Shown here in pieces: positions 49,997 to 59,357 of a stretch of 64,000 nucleotides of DNA (within the stretch, counting starts at the first letter, position 1; each line of letters opens with the position of its first letter). A program made the translations under genes and the position numbers. The stretch is from assembly GCF_017308975.1 (NCBI RefSeq), contig NZ_JADWPD010000035.1:58744-122743 (forward strand), given 5' to 3'. The notes beneath the pieces were generated by a model. It worked only from the letters and a program-made list of their open reading frames with translations, had not been told where the DNA came from and did not search any database. The DNA is from Amycolatopsis sp. MtRt-6 (GTDB taxonomy: Bacteria; Actinomycetota; Actinomycetes; Mycobacteriales; Pseudonocardiaceae).

Positions 49997-51580
49997 GTGA
50001 AAAGAACCGTTGCCGCCATTGCCGCCGCGGGGCTCGCGGCCGGGCTGATGGCCGCCGCGCCCGCCGCCTCGGCGGAATCCGGGGTGCAGTTCAGCCCGGC
50101 GCCGATCGCCTGGGGCCCCTGCGCGTCGGCGAGCCTCAAGTCCAACGGTGCCGAATGCGGCTTCCTCGAGGTGCCGATGGACTATGCGAAGCCGGGCGGG
50201 ACGAAGGTCTCGATCGCGGTCTCTCGGATCAAGCACAAGACCGCCCGGTCCCAGGGCATCATGCTGGTGAACCCGGGCGGCCCGGGTGGTTCCGGGCTCG
50301 GCCTTCCGGTGCTCGGCAAGTACGTGCCGGACCACGCCGGGGACGACTACGACTGGATCGGCTTCGACCCGCGTGGCGTCGGGTCCAGCAAGCCCGCGAT
50401 CAGCTGCGACGGGAACTACTTCGGCTACAACCGGCCCGCCTACGTGCCGACCACGCCGCAGCTGGAGAAGACCTGGCTCGCTCGCTCGAAGGGGTACGCC
50501 GACGCGTGCCGCAAGAACGGCGAGATCCTGAACCACCTCAAGACGACCGATGTCGCGCAGGACATGGACAGCCTGCGCAAGGCCCTCGGCGAGAAGCAGA
50601 TCAACTACTACGGCTTCTCCTACGGCACCTACCTCGGCCAGGTGTACAGCACGCTGTACCCGAAGAACGTCCGCCGGATGGTGCTCGACGGCAACGTCGA
50701 CCCGCGGAAGGTCTGGTACCAGGCCAACCTCGACCAAGACGTCGCGTTCGACAAGAACATCAAGATCTACTTCGACTGGCTCGCGAAGTACGACGACGTC
50801 TACCACCTGGGCAAGACCGGCGACGCCGTCGAGAAGCTGTGGTACGCCACGCAGCGCAAGCTCGCCAAGGAGCCGGCTGGCGGCGTCATCGGCGGTGACG
50901 AGTGGACCGACATCTTCCTGCAGGCCGGTTACTACGTCTTCGGCTGGGTCGACATCGCCAAGGCCTTCGACGGCTACGTGCACAACGGTGACTGGCAGAC
51001 GCTCAAGGAGCTCTACGACAAGTCGAACCCTCCGGGTGACGACAACGGGTTCGCCGTCTACCTGGGCGTGCAGTGCACCGACGTGCAGTGGCCGACCGAC
51101 TGGAACCGGTGGCGGATCGACAACTGGCTGACGTACTTCAAGGCCCCGTTCGAGACCTGGGGCAACGCCTGGTTCAACGCGCCTTGCGTGTACTGGCCGG
51201 CGAAGGCGGGCAAGCCGGTGAACATCGACGGCAGCAAGGTGGCCGGCGCCCTGCTCATCAGCGAAGAGCTCGACGCCGCGACGCCGTACGCCGGCAGCCT
51301 CGAGGTGCGGAAGCGGTTCCCGGACTCGAGCCTGATCAGCGCGCCGGGCGGGACCACGCACGCCGGTTCGCTGTCCGGGGTGTCCTGTGTGGACGACAAG
51401 ATCGCCGACTACCTGGCCACCGGCACGCTGCCGAAGCGCCGGCCCGGCAACCACTCGGACGCCCAGTGCAGCCCGGTGCCGCCGCCGGTGCCCGACGGCG
51501 CCGCGGCGCAGAAGTCGGACAACTCCGCGAAGGCCGCCCAGGAGAAGCAGAGCACGCCGGCCCAGCTGCTGCACTTCTGA
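49997..51580 (+). CDS. Secreted alpha/beta hydrolase, tripeptidyl aminopeptidase-like
   Basis: 527 residues. GTG 49997 follows AAAAGGACGACT and opens a signal peptide (VKRTVAAIAAAGLAAGLMAA, cleavage near ASA-ESG); an in-frame ATG at 49976 lacks an SD. Hydrolase core: GIMLVNPGGPGGSGLGLPVL (oxyanion loop), WIGFDPRGVGSSKP, nucleophile elbow INYYGFSYGTYLGQVY (Ser of GFSYG). The C-terminal TAP-like domain supplies LLISEELDAATPYAGSLEVR (Asp) and GGTTHAGSL (His). The family cuts N-terminal tripeptides outside the cell and matures secreted enzymes. Monocistronic with a strong terminator at 51598-51634. Confidence 0.93.
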   Translation: MKRTVAAIAAAGLAAGLMAAAPAASAESGVQFSPAPIAWGPCASASLKSNGAECGFLEVPMDYAKPGGTKVSIAVSRIKHKTARSQGIMLVNPGGPGGSGLGLPVLGKYVPDHAGDDYDWIGFDPRGVGSSKPAISCDGNYFGYNRPAYVPTTPQLEKTWLARSKGYADACRKNGEILNHLKTTDVAQDMDSLRKALGEKQINYYGFSYGTYLGQVYSTLYPKNVRRMVLDGNVDPRKVWYQANLDQDVAFDKNIKIYFDWLAKYDDVYHLGKTGDAVEKLWYATQRKLAKEPAGGVIGGDEWTDIFLQAGYYVFGWVDIAKAFDGYVHNGDWQTLKELYDKSNPPGDDNGFAVYLGVQCTDVQWPTDWNRWRIDNWLTYFKAPFETWGNAWFNAPCVYWPAKAGKPVNIDGSKVAGALLISEELDAATPYAGSLEVRKRFPDSSLISAPGGTTHAGSLSGVSCVDDKIADYLATGTLPKRRPGNHSDAQCSPVPPPVPDGAAAQKSDNSAKAAQEKQSTPAQLLHF

Positions 51581-51597
51581 GCGAAACCGCCGCATCC

Positions 51598-51634
51598 CGC
51601 TGCCCCGGTCCGGTGCTTCCGGACCGGGGCAGCG
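51598..51634 (+). terminator. Perfect 16-bp terminator hairpin
   Basis: CGCTGCCCCGGTCCGG (51598-51613) pairs perfectly with CCGGACCGGGGCAGCG (51619-51634), with a five-base loop (TGCTT) and TCTTGT after it. It lies 18 bases past the peptidase stop. Confidence 0.9.
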
Positions 51635-51783
51635 TCTTGTCCGCCGATGTCCCATCGTCGCCTCCTCGTGACGGTTCGTGGTCGAGGGGAACGTTAGGCG
51701 AGGGGTCCGACAATTTCGGAGCGGAGTGGGCCGTGAGCAGCGCGTGGCCGAAAATTGTCGGGGGTGCGCGCTAGCTTCATGGC

Positions 51784-52281
51784 ATGTCGATCATCGAACA
51801 GCGCCGGACCGAGGTCCGGGCACAGGAGAACACCTACCAGATCATGGTCGCGACCAGGACGGACGTCGACCGCCCCGAACCCACGCCCCGGGTGATGATC
51901 ACCCTGGAAGCGGGCGGGCCCGGCGGCGAACCGGTGGCCGAGGGCAGCCTCGACCTGGACGTCGCGGTGGCGGCCACGGTGGCAGAGCTCGTTTCGGACG
52001 AGTTGCTGTCCGCAACCGGCGCGGGCCGCGGGCCCCGGCGAAGATCCGCGGACCGTCCTGCCCAGCAGGGCCGCCCGTGGAGCGAGGAGATGGACGCGGA
52101 GCTGGAGAGCCGGTGGATCGCGGGGGAGAGCGTCGCGCAGATCGCGGCGTACTTCGAGCGCACCCCGGGCGGCATCCGCGCCCGTCTGCCGCGCGTGGGC
52201 TGCGACCCGGAGAACCCGGGCTGCTACCTCCCGGTGCCGCCGAGCAGGCGCACCGACCTGGACGGGGGTGAGCCGAGCTGA
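51784..52281 (+). CDS. Hypothetical protein with C-terminal helix-turn-helix
   Basis: 165 residues, ATG 51784. The N-terminal half is beta-like and charged (RTEVRAQENTYQIMVATRTD, PRVMITLEAGGPGGEPVAEG). The C-terminal half is a compact HTH reading RPWSEEMDAELESRWIAGES then VAQIAAYFERTPGGIRARLP: the Trp-acidic helix and the T-P-G-G-I-R-A-R recognition helix are of the Myb/SANT-like type often fused to helicases and nucleases in actinobacteria. It may be a small DNA-binding protein. The upstream gap is about 150 bases after the terminator. No family name recognised. Confidence 0.6.
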   Translation: MSIIEQRRTEVRAQENTYQIMVATRTDVDRPEPTPRVMITLEAGGPGGEPVAEGSLDLDVAVAATVAELVSDELLSATGAGRGPRRRSADRPAQQGRPWSEEMDAELESRWIAGESVAQIAAYFERTPGGIRARLPRVGCDPENPGCYLPVPPSRRTDLDGGEPS

Positions 52282-52358
52282 GCGGCGGCGGTGGGCCGGT
52301 CCCCAGGTGGACCGGCCCACCGGCCGTCGTTCCCGACCGCACCGAACGGAGGTGCCCG

Positions 52359-53033
52359 ATGAGCTTCGACCTCGCAGTCTGGCCGGAAGCCTCGACCGTG
52401 ACCGCGGAGGAAGCAACCCGCAAGTACTTCGCGCTCACGGCCCTGGAGCCGGGCGCGCTGCCGGCCGGCCCGCGGGCTGTCGCGTTCCACCGCGAGCTGA
52501 CGGCGCGCTACCCGGAGCCGTCCGCGCTGCCCGACAGTCCGTGGTCCGCGGAGGTGACTGTGCTCGGCGACGCGGTGCTCATGTCGATGGGCTGTTCCAC
52601 GCCCGGCGTGGTCGTCGCGTTCGTCCGGGAACTGGCGGAGCGTCACGGGTTCGTCTTGTACGACCCGCGGGACGGCGCGGTGTACTCGCCACCGGCCTTG
52701 CGCGGTGAACCGGCCGTGGTGTTGTCGGCCTGCGACGGTTCGCGGGTCGAGAATCCCGGCGCCGCCCGGATCGAGGCGGCGTTGGCGCGGTTGTCGGCCG
52801 GGAACTGGTTCGTGGTCCTCGATCGCGGCGACCACTACGTCCAGGTGGGCTTCGGCGAGCGGGCGGCCACCCGCCGTGGCTGGTTCGCGCTGGAGCACCG
52901 GGAGGGGTTGCCCCACCGGCATTTCCGCGCCGAAGTCGCCGAGCGGTCCCGGATCGTCCGGGCGTTCACGGGCTTCGCCACCGGCGACGACAGCTGGCGG
53001 CTGGAGTTCGACTGGCAACGGACGAACTTCTGA
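52359..53033 (+). CDS. Conserved hypothetical protein
   Basis: 224 residues, ATG 52359 after CGGAGG. It starts MSFDLAVWPEASTVTAEEAT, a pattern seen in actinobacterial proteins that begin with an F-D-L-(A/G)-V-W strand and are often annotated only as hypothetical. The middle has MSMGCSTPGVVVAFVRELAE and HGFVLYDPRDGAVYSPP; the end is beta-rich (WFVVLDRGDHYVQVGFGER, SWRLEFDWQRTNF). No signal, TM or catalytic motif is visible. It lies 77 bases after the HTH protein in the same orientation, so the two may be cotranscribed. Confidence 0.65.
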   Translation: MSFDLAVWPEASTVTAEEATRKYFALTALEPGALPAGPRAVAFHRELTARYPEPSALPDSPWSAEVTVLGDAVLMSMGCSTPGVVVAFVRELAERHGFVLYDPRDGAVYSPPALRGEPAVVLSACDGSRVENPGAARIEAALARLSAGNWFVVLDRGDHYVQVGFGERAATRRGWFALEHREGLPHRHFRAEVAERSRIVRAFTGFATGDDSWRLEFDWQRTNF

Positions 53034-53101
53034 CCACGAAGCACACTCGGGAAAGGAGAGCAGTGGTGCACTACGGGGCAAGCCCGCGCCGGGCAGCCTG
53101 C

Positions 53102-54064
53102 TCAGTCCGGTGCCGCCGCGGCTGCGTGGGCGGCCATCACCTTCAAGCGTTCGATCAGCTCGGGCGGTTCTTCGACCGTGAACGCGCACCCCAGCCCGAG
53201 CAGCCGGAACGCGAGCCACTCCACCGTGTCCGCGTGGCTGTGCCAGCGGCACCGGCCGTCGCCGAGGTCGGTCAGCTCGCCGGTCGCCGGGCCGAGGCGG
53301 ACGGCTATCTGCGAGGCCGGTTCGGCCAGGATCGCCACCGCCCGGTACGACGGCGCCAGGTCGTAGAACCGCTCCACGACGTAGGCCGCCAGGTCCGTGG
53401 CCGGCGGCTCGCGCCGCACCACGCGGCCGCCGGTTGCCTGGGCCTCGCGGACGCGGTCGGCGCGGAACACGCGCCAGTCCGCCCGGTCGAGGTCGTAGGC
53501 CACCAGGTACCAGCGGCGGCCCGCGGCGACCAGCCGGAGCGGCTCGGCCCGGCGCCGGGTCTCGGCGCCGTCGTGGGCGCGGTAGCGGAACCGGACGGTC
53601 TCGTGGTTGGTGATCGCCCCGGCGAACACGGTCAGCTGCGCCGGGTCGACGACGGGCCCGGTGGCCGGCACGGCGACCGTCGCCGTGCCGATCGTGCCCA
53701 CCCGGCGGCGCAACCGCGCGGGCAGGACCTGCTCCAGCTTGGCCAGCGCGCGCACGGACGCTTCCTCGATGCCGTCGATCGTCTGGCCCGCCGCGGTGCG
53801 CAGGCCGACCGCGATCGCGACGGCTTCCTCGTCGTCGAGCACGAGCGGCGGCATCGCGGTGCCGGCGACCAGCCGGTACCCGCCCGCGACACCGCGGCTG
53901 GCCTCGACCGGGTAGCCCAGGTCGCGGAGCCGCTCGATGTCACGGCGGATGGTGCGCGGGCTGACGCCCAGCCGGTCGGCCAGTTCGCTGCCCGGCCATT
54001 CGCGGGGCGTCTGGAGCAGCGAAAGCAGGCCGAGCAACCGGGCCGGGGTGTCCGTCATGGGCAC
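53102..54064 (-). CDS. WYL-domain transcriptional regulator (YafY/DeoR-like)
   Basis: 320 residues (ATG 54064, or 54058 for MTDTPARLLG). An N-terminal HTH_11 wing (SELADRLGVSPRTIRRDIER, LRDLGYPVEASRGVAGGYRL) is followed by the WYL domain with W-Y-L in RRWYLVAYDLDRADWRVFR and the C-terminal WCX region (AVRLGPATGELTDLGDGRCR). WYL domains bind nucleotides or nucleic acids and often report DNA stress. Divergent from the arginine operon, with 68 bases between; no sign that it regulates arginine genes. Confidence 0.9.
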   Translation of the reverse strand: MPMTDTPARLLGLLSLLQTPREWPGSELADRLGVSPRTIRRDIERLRDLGYPVEASRGVAGGYRLVAGTAMPPLVLDDEEAVAIAVGLRTAAGQTIDGIEEASVRALAKLEQVLPARLRRRVGTIGTATVAVPATGPVVDPAQLTVFAGAITNHETVRFRYRAHDGAETRRRAEPLRLVAAGRRWYLVAYDLDRADWRVFRADRVREAQATGGRVVRREPPATDLAAYVVERFYDLAPSYRAVAILAEPASQIAVRLGPATGELTDLGDGRCRWHSHADTVEWLAFRLLGLGCAFTVEEPPELIERLKVMAAHAAAAAPD

Positions 54065-54101
54065 AGCATCCCAAGGTGGCGGCCGCCACTCCGGGTTTGT
54101 T

Positions 54102-54135
54102 TAGACTTGCAAGGGCGTGCATAATCATGCGTATG
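54102..54135 (+). promoter_or_regulatory. argC promoter with ARG-box-like sequence
   Basis: A -10-like TAGACT at 54102-54107 places initiation near 54114. The AT-rich GTGCATAATCATGCG directly downstream holds the inverted pair GCAT-AATC-ATGC (GCATAATCATGC) and resembles ArgR operators. It overlaps the transcription start and the argC start codons, consistent with repression by the argR product of the same operon. Confidence 0.55.
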
Positions 54136-55161
54136 ACGGTGAACATCGCGGTGGCCGGGGCCAGCGGGTACGCGGGCGGTGAGCTGCTGCGCCTACTCCT
54201 GACCCATCCCGAGGTCGAGATCGGCGCGCTCACGGCCGCCAGCAGCGCGGGCACGAAGCTCGGCGTCCACCAACCCCACCTCGTCCCCCTCGCCGACCGC
54301 GTCCTGGCCGAGACGACGCCGGAGAGCCTCGCCGGCCACGACGTCGTCTTCCTCGCGCTGCCCCACGGGCACTCCGCGGCGATCGCGGCGCAGCTCGGCC
54401 CGGACGTCCTGGTGGTCGACCTCGGCGCCGACCACCGCCTGGCCGACGCCGGCGACTGGCAGCGCTGGTACGGCGGCGACCACGCGGGCCAGTGGCCGTA
54501 CGGCCTGCCCGAGCTGCCGGGCGCCCGCGAGCGGCTCGCCGGCACCAAGCGCATCGCCGTGCCCGGCTGCTTCCCGACCGGCGGCTCGCTGGCCCTGGCA
54601 CCGGCGTTCGCCGCCGGGCTGATCGAGCCCGACGTCACGATCGTCGCGGTCACCGGCACCTCCGGCGCCGGCAAGAGCCTCAAGCCGAACCTGCTCGGCT
54701 CCGAGGTGATGGGCTCGGCGAGCGCGTACGGCGTCGGCGGCGCCCACCGCCACACCCCCGAGTTCGCGCAGAACCTCTCGGCCGTCGCCGGGGAGAAGGT
54801 CACCGTGTCCTTCACCCCGGTGCTCGCGCCGATGCCCCGCGGCATCCTCACCACGGCGAGCGCCCCGCTGAAGGACGGCGCCGACGAGGCCGCCGCCCGC
54901 GCGGCCTACGAAAAGGCCTACGACGCGGAGCCGTTCGTCCAGGTGCTGCCCGCGGGCGCCTGGCCGACGACGTCGGCGACGCTCGGCTCGAACAACACGC
55001 AGCTGCAGGTCACGGTCGACGCCGACGCGAAGCGCCTGGTCGTCGTCGCCGCGATCGACAACCTCACCAAGGGCACCGCGGGCGGTGCCGTCCAGTCGAT
55101 GAACCTGGCCCTCGGCCTCCCCGAGACCACCGGCCTTTCCACCGTAGGAGTGGCACCGTGA
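54133..55161 (+). CDS. argC: N-acetyl-gamma-glutamyl-phosphate reductase
   Basis: 342 residues. Third step of arginine synthesis: NADPH reduction of N-acetylglutamyl phosphate. The dinucleotide motif VAGASGYAGGELLRLLLTHP opens the protein; the catalytic Cys lies in IAVPGCFPTGGSLAL, and VTGTSGAGKSLKPNLL and the His of GGAHRHTPEF are present. ATG 54133 (MTVNIAV) is chosen; ATG 54127 would add two residues. Neither has a good SD. The stop overlaps the argJ GTG. First gene of argC-J-B-D-F-R-remnant-H. Confidence 0.97.
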   Translation: MTVNIAVAGASGYAGGELLRLLLTHPEVEIGALTAASSAGTKLGVHQPHLVPLADRVLAETTPESLAGHDVVFLALPHGHSAAIAAQLGPDVLVVDLGADHRLADAGDWQRWYGGDHAGQWPYGLPELPGARERLAGTKRIAVPGCFPTGGSLALAPAFAAGLIEPDVTIVAVTGTSGAGKSLKPNLLGSEVMGSASAYGVGGAHRHTPEFAQNLSAVAGEKVTVSFTPVLAPMPRGILTTASAPLKDGADEAAARAAYEKAYDAEPFVQVLPAGAWPTTSATLGSNNTQLQVTVDADAKRLVVVAAIDNLTKGTAGGAVQSMNLALGLPETTGLSTVGVAP

Positions 55162-56318
55162 CCGTCACCGGCCCCCAGGGCTTCCGCGCCGCCGGCGTCG
55201 CCGCCGGGATCAAGGCTTCCGGCGCGCTCGACCTCACCCTGGTCGTCAACGACGGCCCGCTCGACGTCGCCGCGGGCGTGTTCACCCGCAACGTCATCAA
55301 GGCCGCGCCGGTGCTGTGGTCGCAGGAGGTGCTCAAGCAGCAGCGCCTGAAGGCCGTGGTCCTCAACTCGGGCGGCGCCAATGCGGCCACCGGGCCCGGT
55401 GGCTTCCAGGACACCCACGCCACGGCCGAAAAGGTCGCCGAAGTCCTGCAGGCGGGCGCGATCGAGGTCGCCGTCTGCTCCACCGGCCTGATCGGCGAAC
55501 GGCTCCCGATGGACGCGGTCCTGTCCGGAGTGGACACCGCGTTCAAGGCGCTCGACGCGAGCCCCGAAGCGAGCCTCAACGCCGCCAAGGGCGTGATGAC
55601 CACCGACACGAAACCGAAGCAGGCCTTCGCGAAGCACGACAGCGGCTGGAGCGTCGGCGGCTTCGCCAAGGGCGCGGGCATGCTCGCCCCGAACCTCGCC
55701 ACCATGCTCTCGGTGCTGACCACCGACGCCGTGGTGACCAAGGAGACCCTCGACCGCGCCCTGCGCGCGGCCACCCACGTCACCTTCGACCGGCTCGACG
55801 TCGACGGCGGCACGTCCACCAACGACACCGTCCTGGTCCTGGCTTCCGGCGCGAGCGGGGTCGAGCCCACGGAAGCAGAGCTCACCGAGCTGCTCACCGC
55901 GGTGAGCCACGACCTGGTGCTCCAGCTGCGCGCGGACTCCGAGGGCGCGACCAAGGACGTCGACGTCACCGTGCGGGGCGCGGCCACCGAGGCCGATGCG
56001 ATCGCCGTCGCCCGCACGATCGCCGAGGACAACCTGGTCAAGACGGCGCTGTTCGGCTCCGACCCGAACTGGGGCCGGATCGCCATGGCGCTCGGCCGGG
56101 TGCCCGCCCGCATCGATCCGGAGGCCGTGTCGATCGCGATCAACGGCGTCACCCTCTTCGCCCAAGGCGTGCCCGCCGCCGACCGGTCCGAGGCGGACCT
56201 CACCGGCCGGGCCATCGAAATCGTCGTCGACCTCGGCGTCGGCACCGGCACGGCCACCATCTACACCACGGATCTTTCGCACGGTTACGTCGAAGAGAAC
56301 AGCGCGTACTCCTCATGA
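55158..56318 (+). CDS. argJ: Bifunctional ornithine acetyltransferase / N-acetylglutamate synthase
   Basis: 386 residues, GTG 55158. ArgJ recycles the acetyl group from N-acetylornithine to glutamate. The precursor self-cleaves before the nucleophilic Thr in KGAGMLAPNLATML to form alpha and beta chains; the substrate motifs VVLNSGGANAATGPGG and VCSTGLIGERLPMD are present, and the beta chain ends DLSHGYVEENSAYSS, as in the family. Starts inside the argC stop and overlaps argB by four bases (ATGA). Confidence 0.97.
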   Translation: MTVTGPQGFRAAGVAAGIKASGALDLTLVVNDGPLDVAAGVFTRNVIKAAPVLWSQEVLKQQRLKAVVLNSGGANAATGPGGFQDTHATAEKVAEVLQAGAIEVAVCSTGLIGERLPMDAVLSGVDTAFKALDASPEASLNAAKGVMTTDTKPKQAFAKHDSGWSVGGFAKGAGMLAPNLATMLSVLTTDAVVTKETLDRALRAATHVTFDRLDVDGGTSTNDTVLVLASGASGVEPTEAELTELLTAVSHDLVLQLRADSEGATKDVDVTVRGAATEADAIAVARTIAEDNLVKTALFGSDPNWGRIAMALGRVPARIDPEAVSIAINGVTLFAQGVPAADRSEADLTGRAIEIVVDLGVGTGTATIYTTDLSHGYVEENSAYSS

Positions 56319-57232
56319 ACCAGGAGGCTCTGATTTCCGCGGACGAACGACTCGCGACGGCGGCCGAAAAGGCCGGGGTGCTCATCGAGGCGCTGCCTTG
56401 GCTGCAGCGGTTCCACGGCGCCACCGTGGTGGTGAAGTACGGCGGCAACGCGATGATCGACGACCAGCTGAAGGCGGCCTTCGCCGAGGACATGGTGTTC
56501 CTCCGGCTGGCCGGCCTGCGCCCGGTCGTCGTGCACGGCGGCGGTCCGCAGATCACCGCGATGCTCAAGCGCCTCGGCGTCGAAGGCGAGTTCAAGGGCG
56601 GCCTGCGGGTCACCACGCCGGAGACGATGGACATCGTCCGGATGGTGCTCACCGGGCAGGTCAGCCGCGAGCTCGTCGGGCTGATCAACGCCCACGGCCC
56701 GTACGCGGTCGGCATCTCCGGCGAGGACGCCCGGCTGTTCACCGCCGAGCGCAAGCAGGCCACTGTGGACGGTGAGCAGGTCGACATCGGGCTCGTCGGC
56801 GAAGTGGCCGAGGTCAACCCGGATGCCGTGCTCGACATCGTCAATGCCGGACGCATCCCGGTCGTCTCCACCGTCGCGCCGGACGTCGACGGCGTCGTGC
56901 ACAACGTCAACGCCGACACGGCAGCCGGTGCGCTGGCGGCCGCGCTGGGCGCCGAAAAGCTCGTCGTGCTCACCGACGTCGAAGGCCTGTACGCGAACTG
57001 GCCCGACCGGTCGTCGCTGATCGACCGCATCCGCGTCGACCGCCTCGAGACCATGCTGCCCGGCCTGGCCAGCGGCATGATCCCGAAGATGGAGGCGTGC
57101 GTGCGCGCCATCCGCGGCGGCGTGCGCCGGGCGCACGTGATCGACGGCCGCCTCGCCCACTCGGTGCTGCTGGAGGTCTTCACCTCGCGCGGCATCGGCA
57201 CCATGGTCTTCCCCGAAACGGAGCTCCCGTGA
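56315..57232 (+). CDS. argB: Acetylglutamate kinase
   Basis: 305 residues, ATG 56315. Amino-acid-kinase fold: VVVKYGGNAMIDDQLK at the N-terminus, VVVHGGGPQITAMLKRLGV (glycine loop and substrate site) and VVSTVAPDVDGVVHNVNADTAAG, with the C-terminal IPKMEACVRAIRGGVRRAHV. Phosphorylates N-acetylglutamate and is the usual arginine-feedback point; an N-terminal helix of the arginine-sensitive type is present (SADERLATAAEKAGVLIEAL). Overlaps argJ and argD. Confidence 0.97.
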   Translation: MNQEALISADERLATAAEKAGVLIEALPWLQRFHGATVVVKYGGNAMIDDQLKAAFAEDMVFLRLAGLRPVVVHGGGPQITAMLKRLGVEGEFKGGLRVTTPETMDIVRMVLTGQVSRELVGLINAHGPYAVGISGEDARLFTAERKQATVDGEQVDIGLVGEVAEVNPDAVLDIVNAGRIPVVSTVAPDVDGVVHNVNADTAAGALAAALGAEKLVVLTDVEGLYANWPDRSSLIDRIRVDRLETMLPGLASGMIPKMEACVRAIRGGVRRAHVIDGRLAHSVLLEVFTSRGIGTMVFPETELP

Positions 57233-58431
57233 CCGACCTCACGTCCAATGTGGACGGCCAGGCGCACTGGCAGTCCGCCCTGATGGACAACTACGGCACA
57301 CCCAAGCTGACGCTGGTGCGCGGCGAGGGCACGAAGGTGTGGGACGCCGACGGCAAGGAGTACGTCGACCTCGTCGGCGGCATCGCCGTCAACGCGCTCG
57401 GCCACGCGCACCCGGCGATCGTCGAAGCCGTCACCGAGCAGATCAAGCGGCTCGGCCACACCTCGAACCTGTATGTCAACCCGGTGGCCGTCGAGCTCGC
57501 CGAGGCGCTGCTCGACGTCGCCGGCCTCGCCGGTCACGGCAAGGTGCTGTTCGTCAACTCCGGCGCCGAGGCCAACGAAGCCGCGCTGAAGATCAGCAGG
57601 CTGACCGGGCGCACCAAGGTGGTCGCCGCCGAAGGCGCGTTCCACGGCCGGACCATGGGCGCGCTGACGCTCACCGGCCAGCCCGCCAAGCGCGACGCCT
57701 TCAAGCCACTGGTGCCCGGGGTGGAGCACGTGCCGTTCGGCGACGTCGAGGCGCTCAAGGCCGCCGTCGACACCGAAACCGCGGCCGTCTTCCTGGAGCC
57801 GGTGCTCGGCGAGGCCGGCGTCATCCCGGCGCCGGACGGCTACCTGCAGGCCGCTCGCGAAATCACCAAGGCCACCGGCACGCTGCTGGTGCTCGACGAG
57901 GTCCAGACCGGCCTCGGCAGGCTCGGCACCTGGTTCGGCTACCAGCAGGCCGGCATCGTGCCGGACGTCATCACCCTCGCCAAGGGCCTCGGCGGCGGCC
58001 TCCCGCTCGGCGCGGTGATCGGCGTCGGCGCGGCGGGCGACCTGCTCAAGCCCGGCCAGCACGGCACCACCTTCGGCGGCAACCCGGTCTGCTGCGCGGC
58101 CGGCTTGGCCGTGCTGAAGACCATCGCCGCCGACGGCCTCCTCGACCAGGTCGCCTCGCTGGGCAAGGACATCGCGGCCGGGGTCGAGGCGATCGGGCAC
58201 CCGCTCGTCGCCGGCGTGCGCGGCTCCGGGCTGCTGCTCGGCATCGCCCTGAAACAGCCCGTCTCGGCGGCGCTCGCCCAGGCCGCCCAGGACGCCGGCT
58301 ATCTCGTCAACCCGGTCGCCCCGGACGCCGTCCGGCTCGCGCCCCCGCTCGTCCTCGACGGCGAACAGGCCGAGGGCTTCCTCGCCGCACTCCCGAACGT
58401 GCTCGACTCCACCACGAAGGACTCCGACTGA
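57229..58431 (+). CDS. argD: Acetylornithine aminotransferase
   Basis: 400 residues, GTG 57229 overlapping the argB stop. PLP aminotransferase class III: FVNSGAEANEAALKISRLTG, GAFHGRTMGALTLTG, LLVLDEVQTGLGRLGTWFG and the PLP lysine in VITLAKGLGGGLPLGAVI. Converts N-acetylglutamate semialdehyde to N-acetylornithine. Its TGA shares one base with the argF ATG (TGATG). Confidence 0.97.
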   Translation: MTDLTSNVDGQAHWQSALMDNYGTPKLTLVRGEGTKVWDADGKEYVDLVGGIAVNALGHAHPAIVEAVTEQIKRLGHTSNLYVNPVAVELAEALLDVAGLAGHGKVLFVNSGAEANEAALKISRLTGRTKVVAAEGAFHGRTMGALTLTGQPAKRDAFKPLVPGVEHVPFGDVEALKAAVDTETAAVFLEPVLGEAGVIPAPDGYLQAAREITKATGTLLVLDEVQTGLGRLGTWFGYQQAGIVPDVITLAKGLGGGLPLGAVIGVGAAGDLLKPGQHGTTFGGNPVCCAAGLAVLKTIAADGLLDQVASLGKDIAAGVEAIGHPLVAGVRGSGLLLGIALKQPVSAALAQAAQDAGYLVNPVAPDAVRLAPPLVLDGEQAEGFLAALPNVLDSTTKDSD

Positions 58432-59357
58432 TGCTGCGCCACTTCCTCCGCGACGACGACGTCAGTCCGGCCGAGCAGAAGGCCATCCTCGACCTCGCCG
58501 ACGCGCTCAAGGCCGACCCGCTGGGCAACAAGACGCTCGCCGGCAAGTCCATCACGGCGATCTTCGAGAAGAACTCCACGCGGACGCGCTTCTCGTTCGA
58601 GGTCGGCATCAGCCAGCTCGGCGGTCACCCGGTGATCGTCGACGGCCGTTCGATGCAGCTCGGCCGCGAAGAGACCATCGAGGACACTTCGCGGGTCCTC
58701 TCGCGGTACGTCGACGGGATCGTGTGGCGCACCTTCGCGCAGAAGCGCATCGAAGCGATGGCTTCGGCCGCGTCGATCCCGGTGGTCAACGCGCTCACCG
58801 ACGAGTTCCACCCGTGCCAGGTGCTCACCGACCTGATGACGATCCGCGAGCGCAAGGGCAAGCTCGAGGGGCTCACCCTCGTGTACCTCGGCGACGGCGC
58901 CAACAACATGGCGCACTCGCTGCTGCTCGGCGGGGTCACCGCCGGGATGCACGTCCGGGTCGTCTCGCCGGTCGGCTTCCAGCCCGACCAGGGCGTGATG
59001 CTGGACGCCAAGAAGCGCGCGACCGAGACCGGCGGCAGCGTCACCGTCTTCACCGACCCGCACGCGGCGGTCGACGGCGCGGACGTGCTCGTCACCGACA
59101 CGTGGACGTCGATGGGGCAGGAGAACGACGGGCTCGACCGGGTGGGGCCGTTCCGCGCCCTCCAGGTCAACACCGAGCTGCTGAAGAAGGCAGCGGACGA
59201 CGCGATCGTGCTGCACTGCCTGCCCGCGCACCGCGGCTGGGAGATCACCGACGAGGTGCTCGACGGCCCGGCCAGCGCGGTCTGGGACGAGGCCGAGAAC
59301 CGCCTGCACGCCCAGAAGGCGCTCCTCGTCTGGCTTTTCGAAGAGAGCCGACGATGA
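58431..59357 (+). CDS. argF: Ornithine carbamoyltransferase
   Basis: 308 residues. The carbamoyl-phosphate site is FEKNSTRTRFSFEV; the ornithine loop and catalytic Cys are seen in HCLPAHRGWEITDEV, and HPCQVLTDLMTIRE carries the conserved H-P-x-Q. Makes citrulline. The next step would need argininosuccinate synthase (ArgG), which is not intact in this cluster. Overlaps the argR start by four bases (ATGA at 59354-59357). Confidence 0.97.
   Translation: MLRHFLRDDDVSPAEQKAILDLADALKADPLGNKTLAGKSITAIFEKNSTRTRFSFEVGISQLGGHPVIVDGRSMQLGREETIEDTSRVLSRYVDGIVWRTFAQKRIEAMASAASIPVVNALTDEFHPCQVLTDLMTIRERKGKLEGLTLVYLGDGANNMAHSLLLGGVTAGMHVRVVSPVGFQPDQGVMLDAKKRATETGGSVTVFTDPHAAVDGADVLVTDTWTSMGQENDGLDRVGPFRALQVNTELLKKAADDAIVLHCLPAHRGWEITDEVLDGPASAVWDEAENRLHAQKALLVWLFEESRR

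Noticed and set aside
45683..51655. A nearly 2000-codon open frame on the minus strand across pheS, pheT and beyond
   Set aside because: It is Arg/Gly/Val-rich low-complexity translation opposite unmistakable pheS/pheT and is a by-product of high GC.
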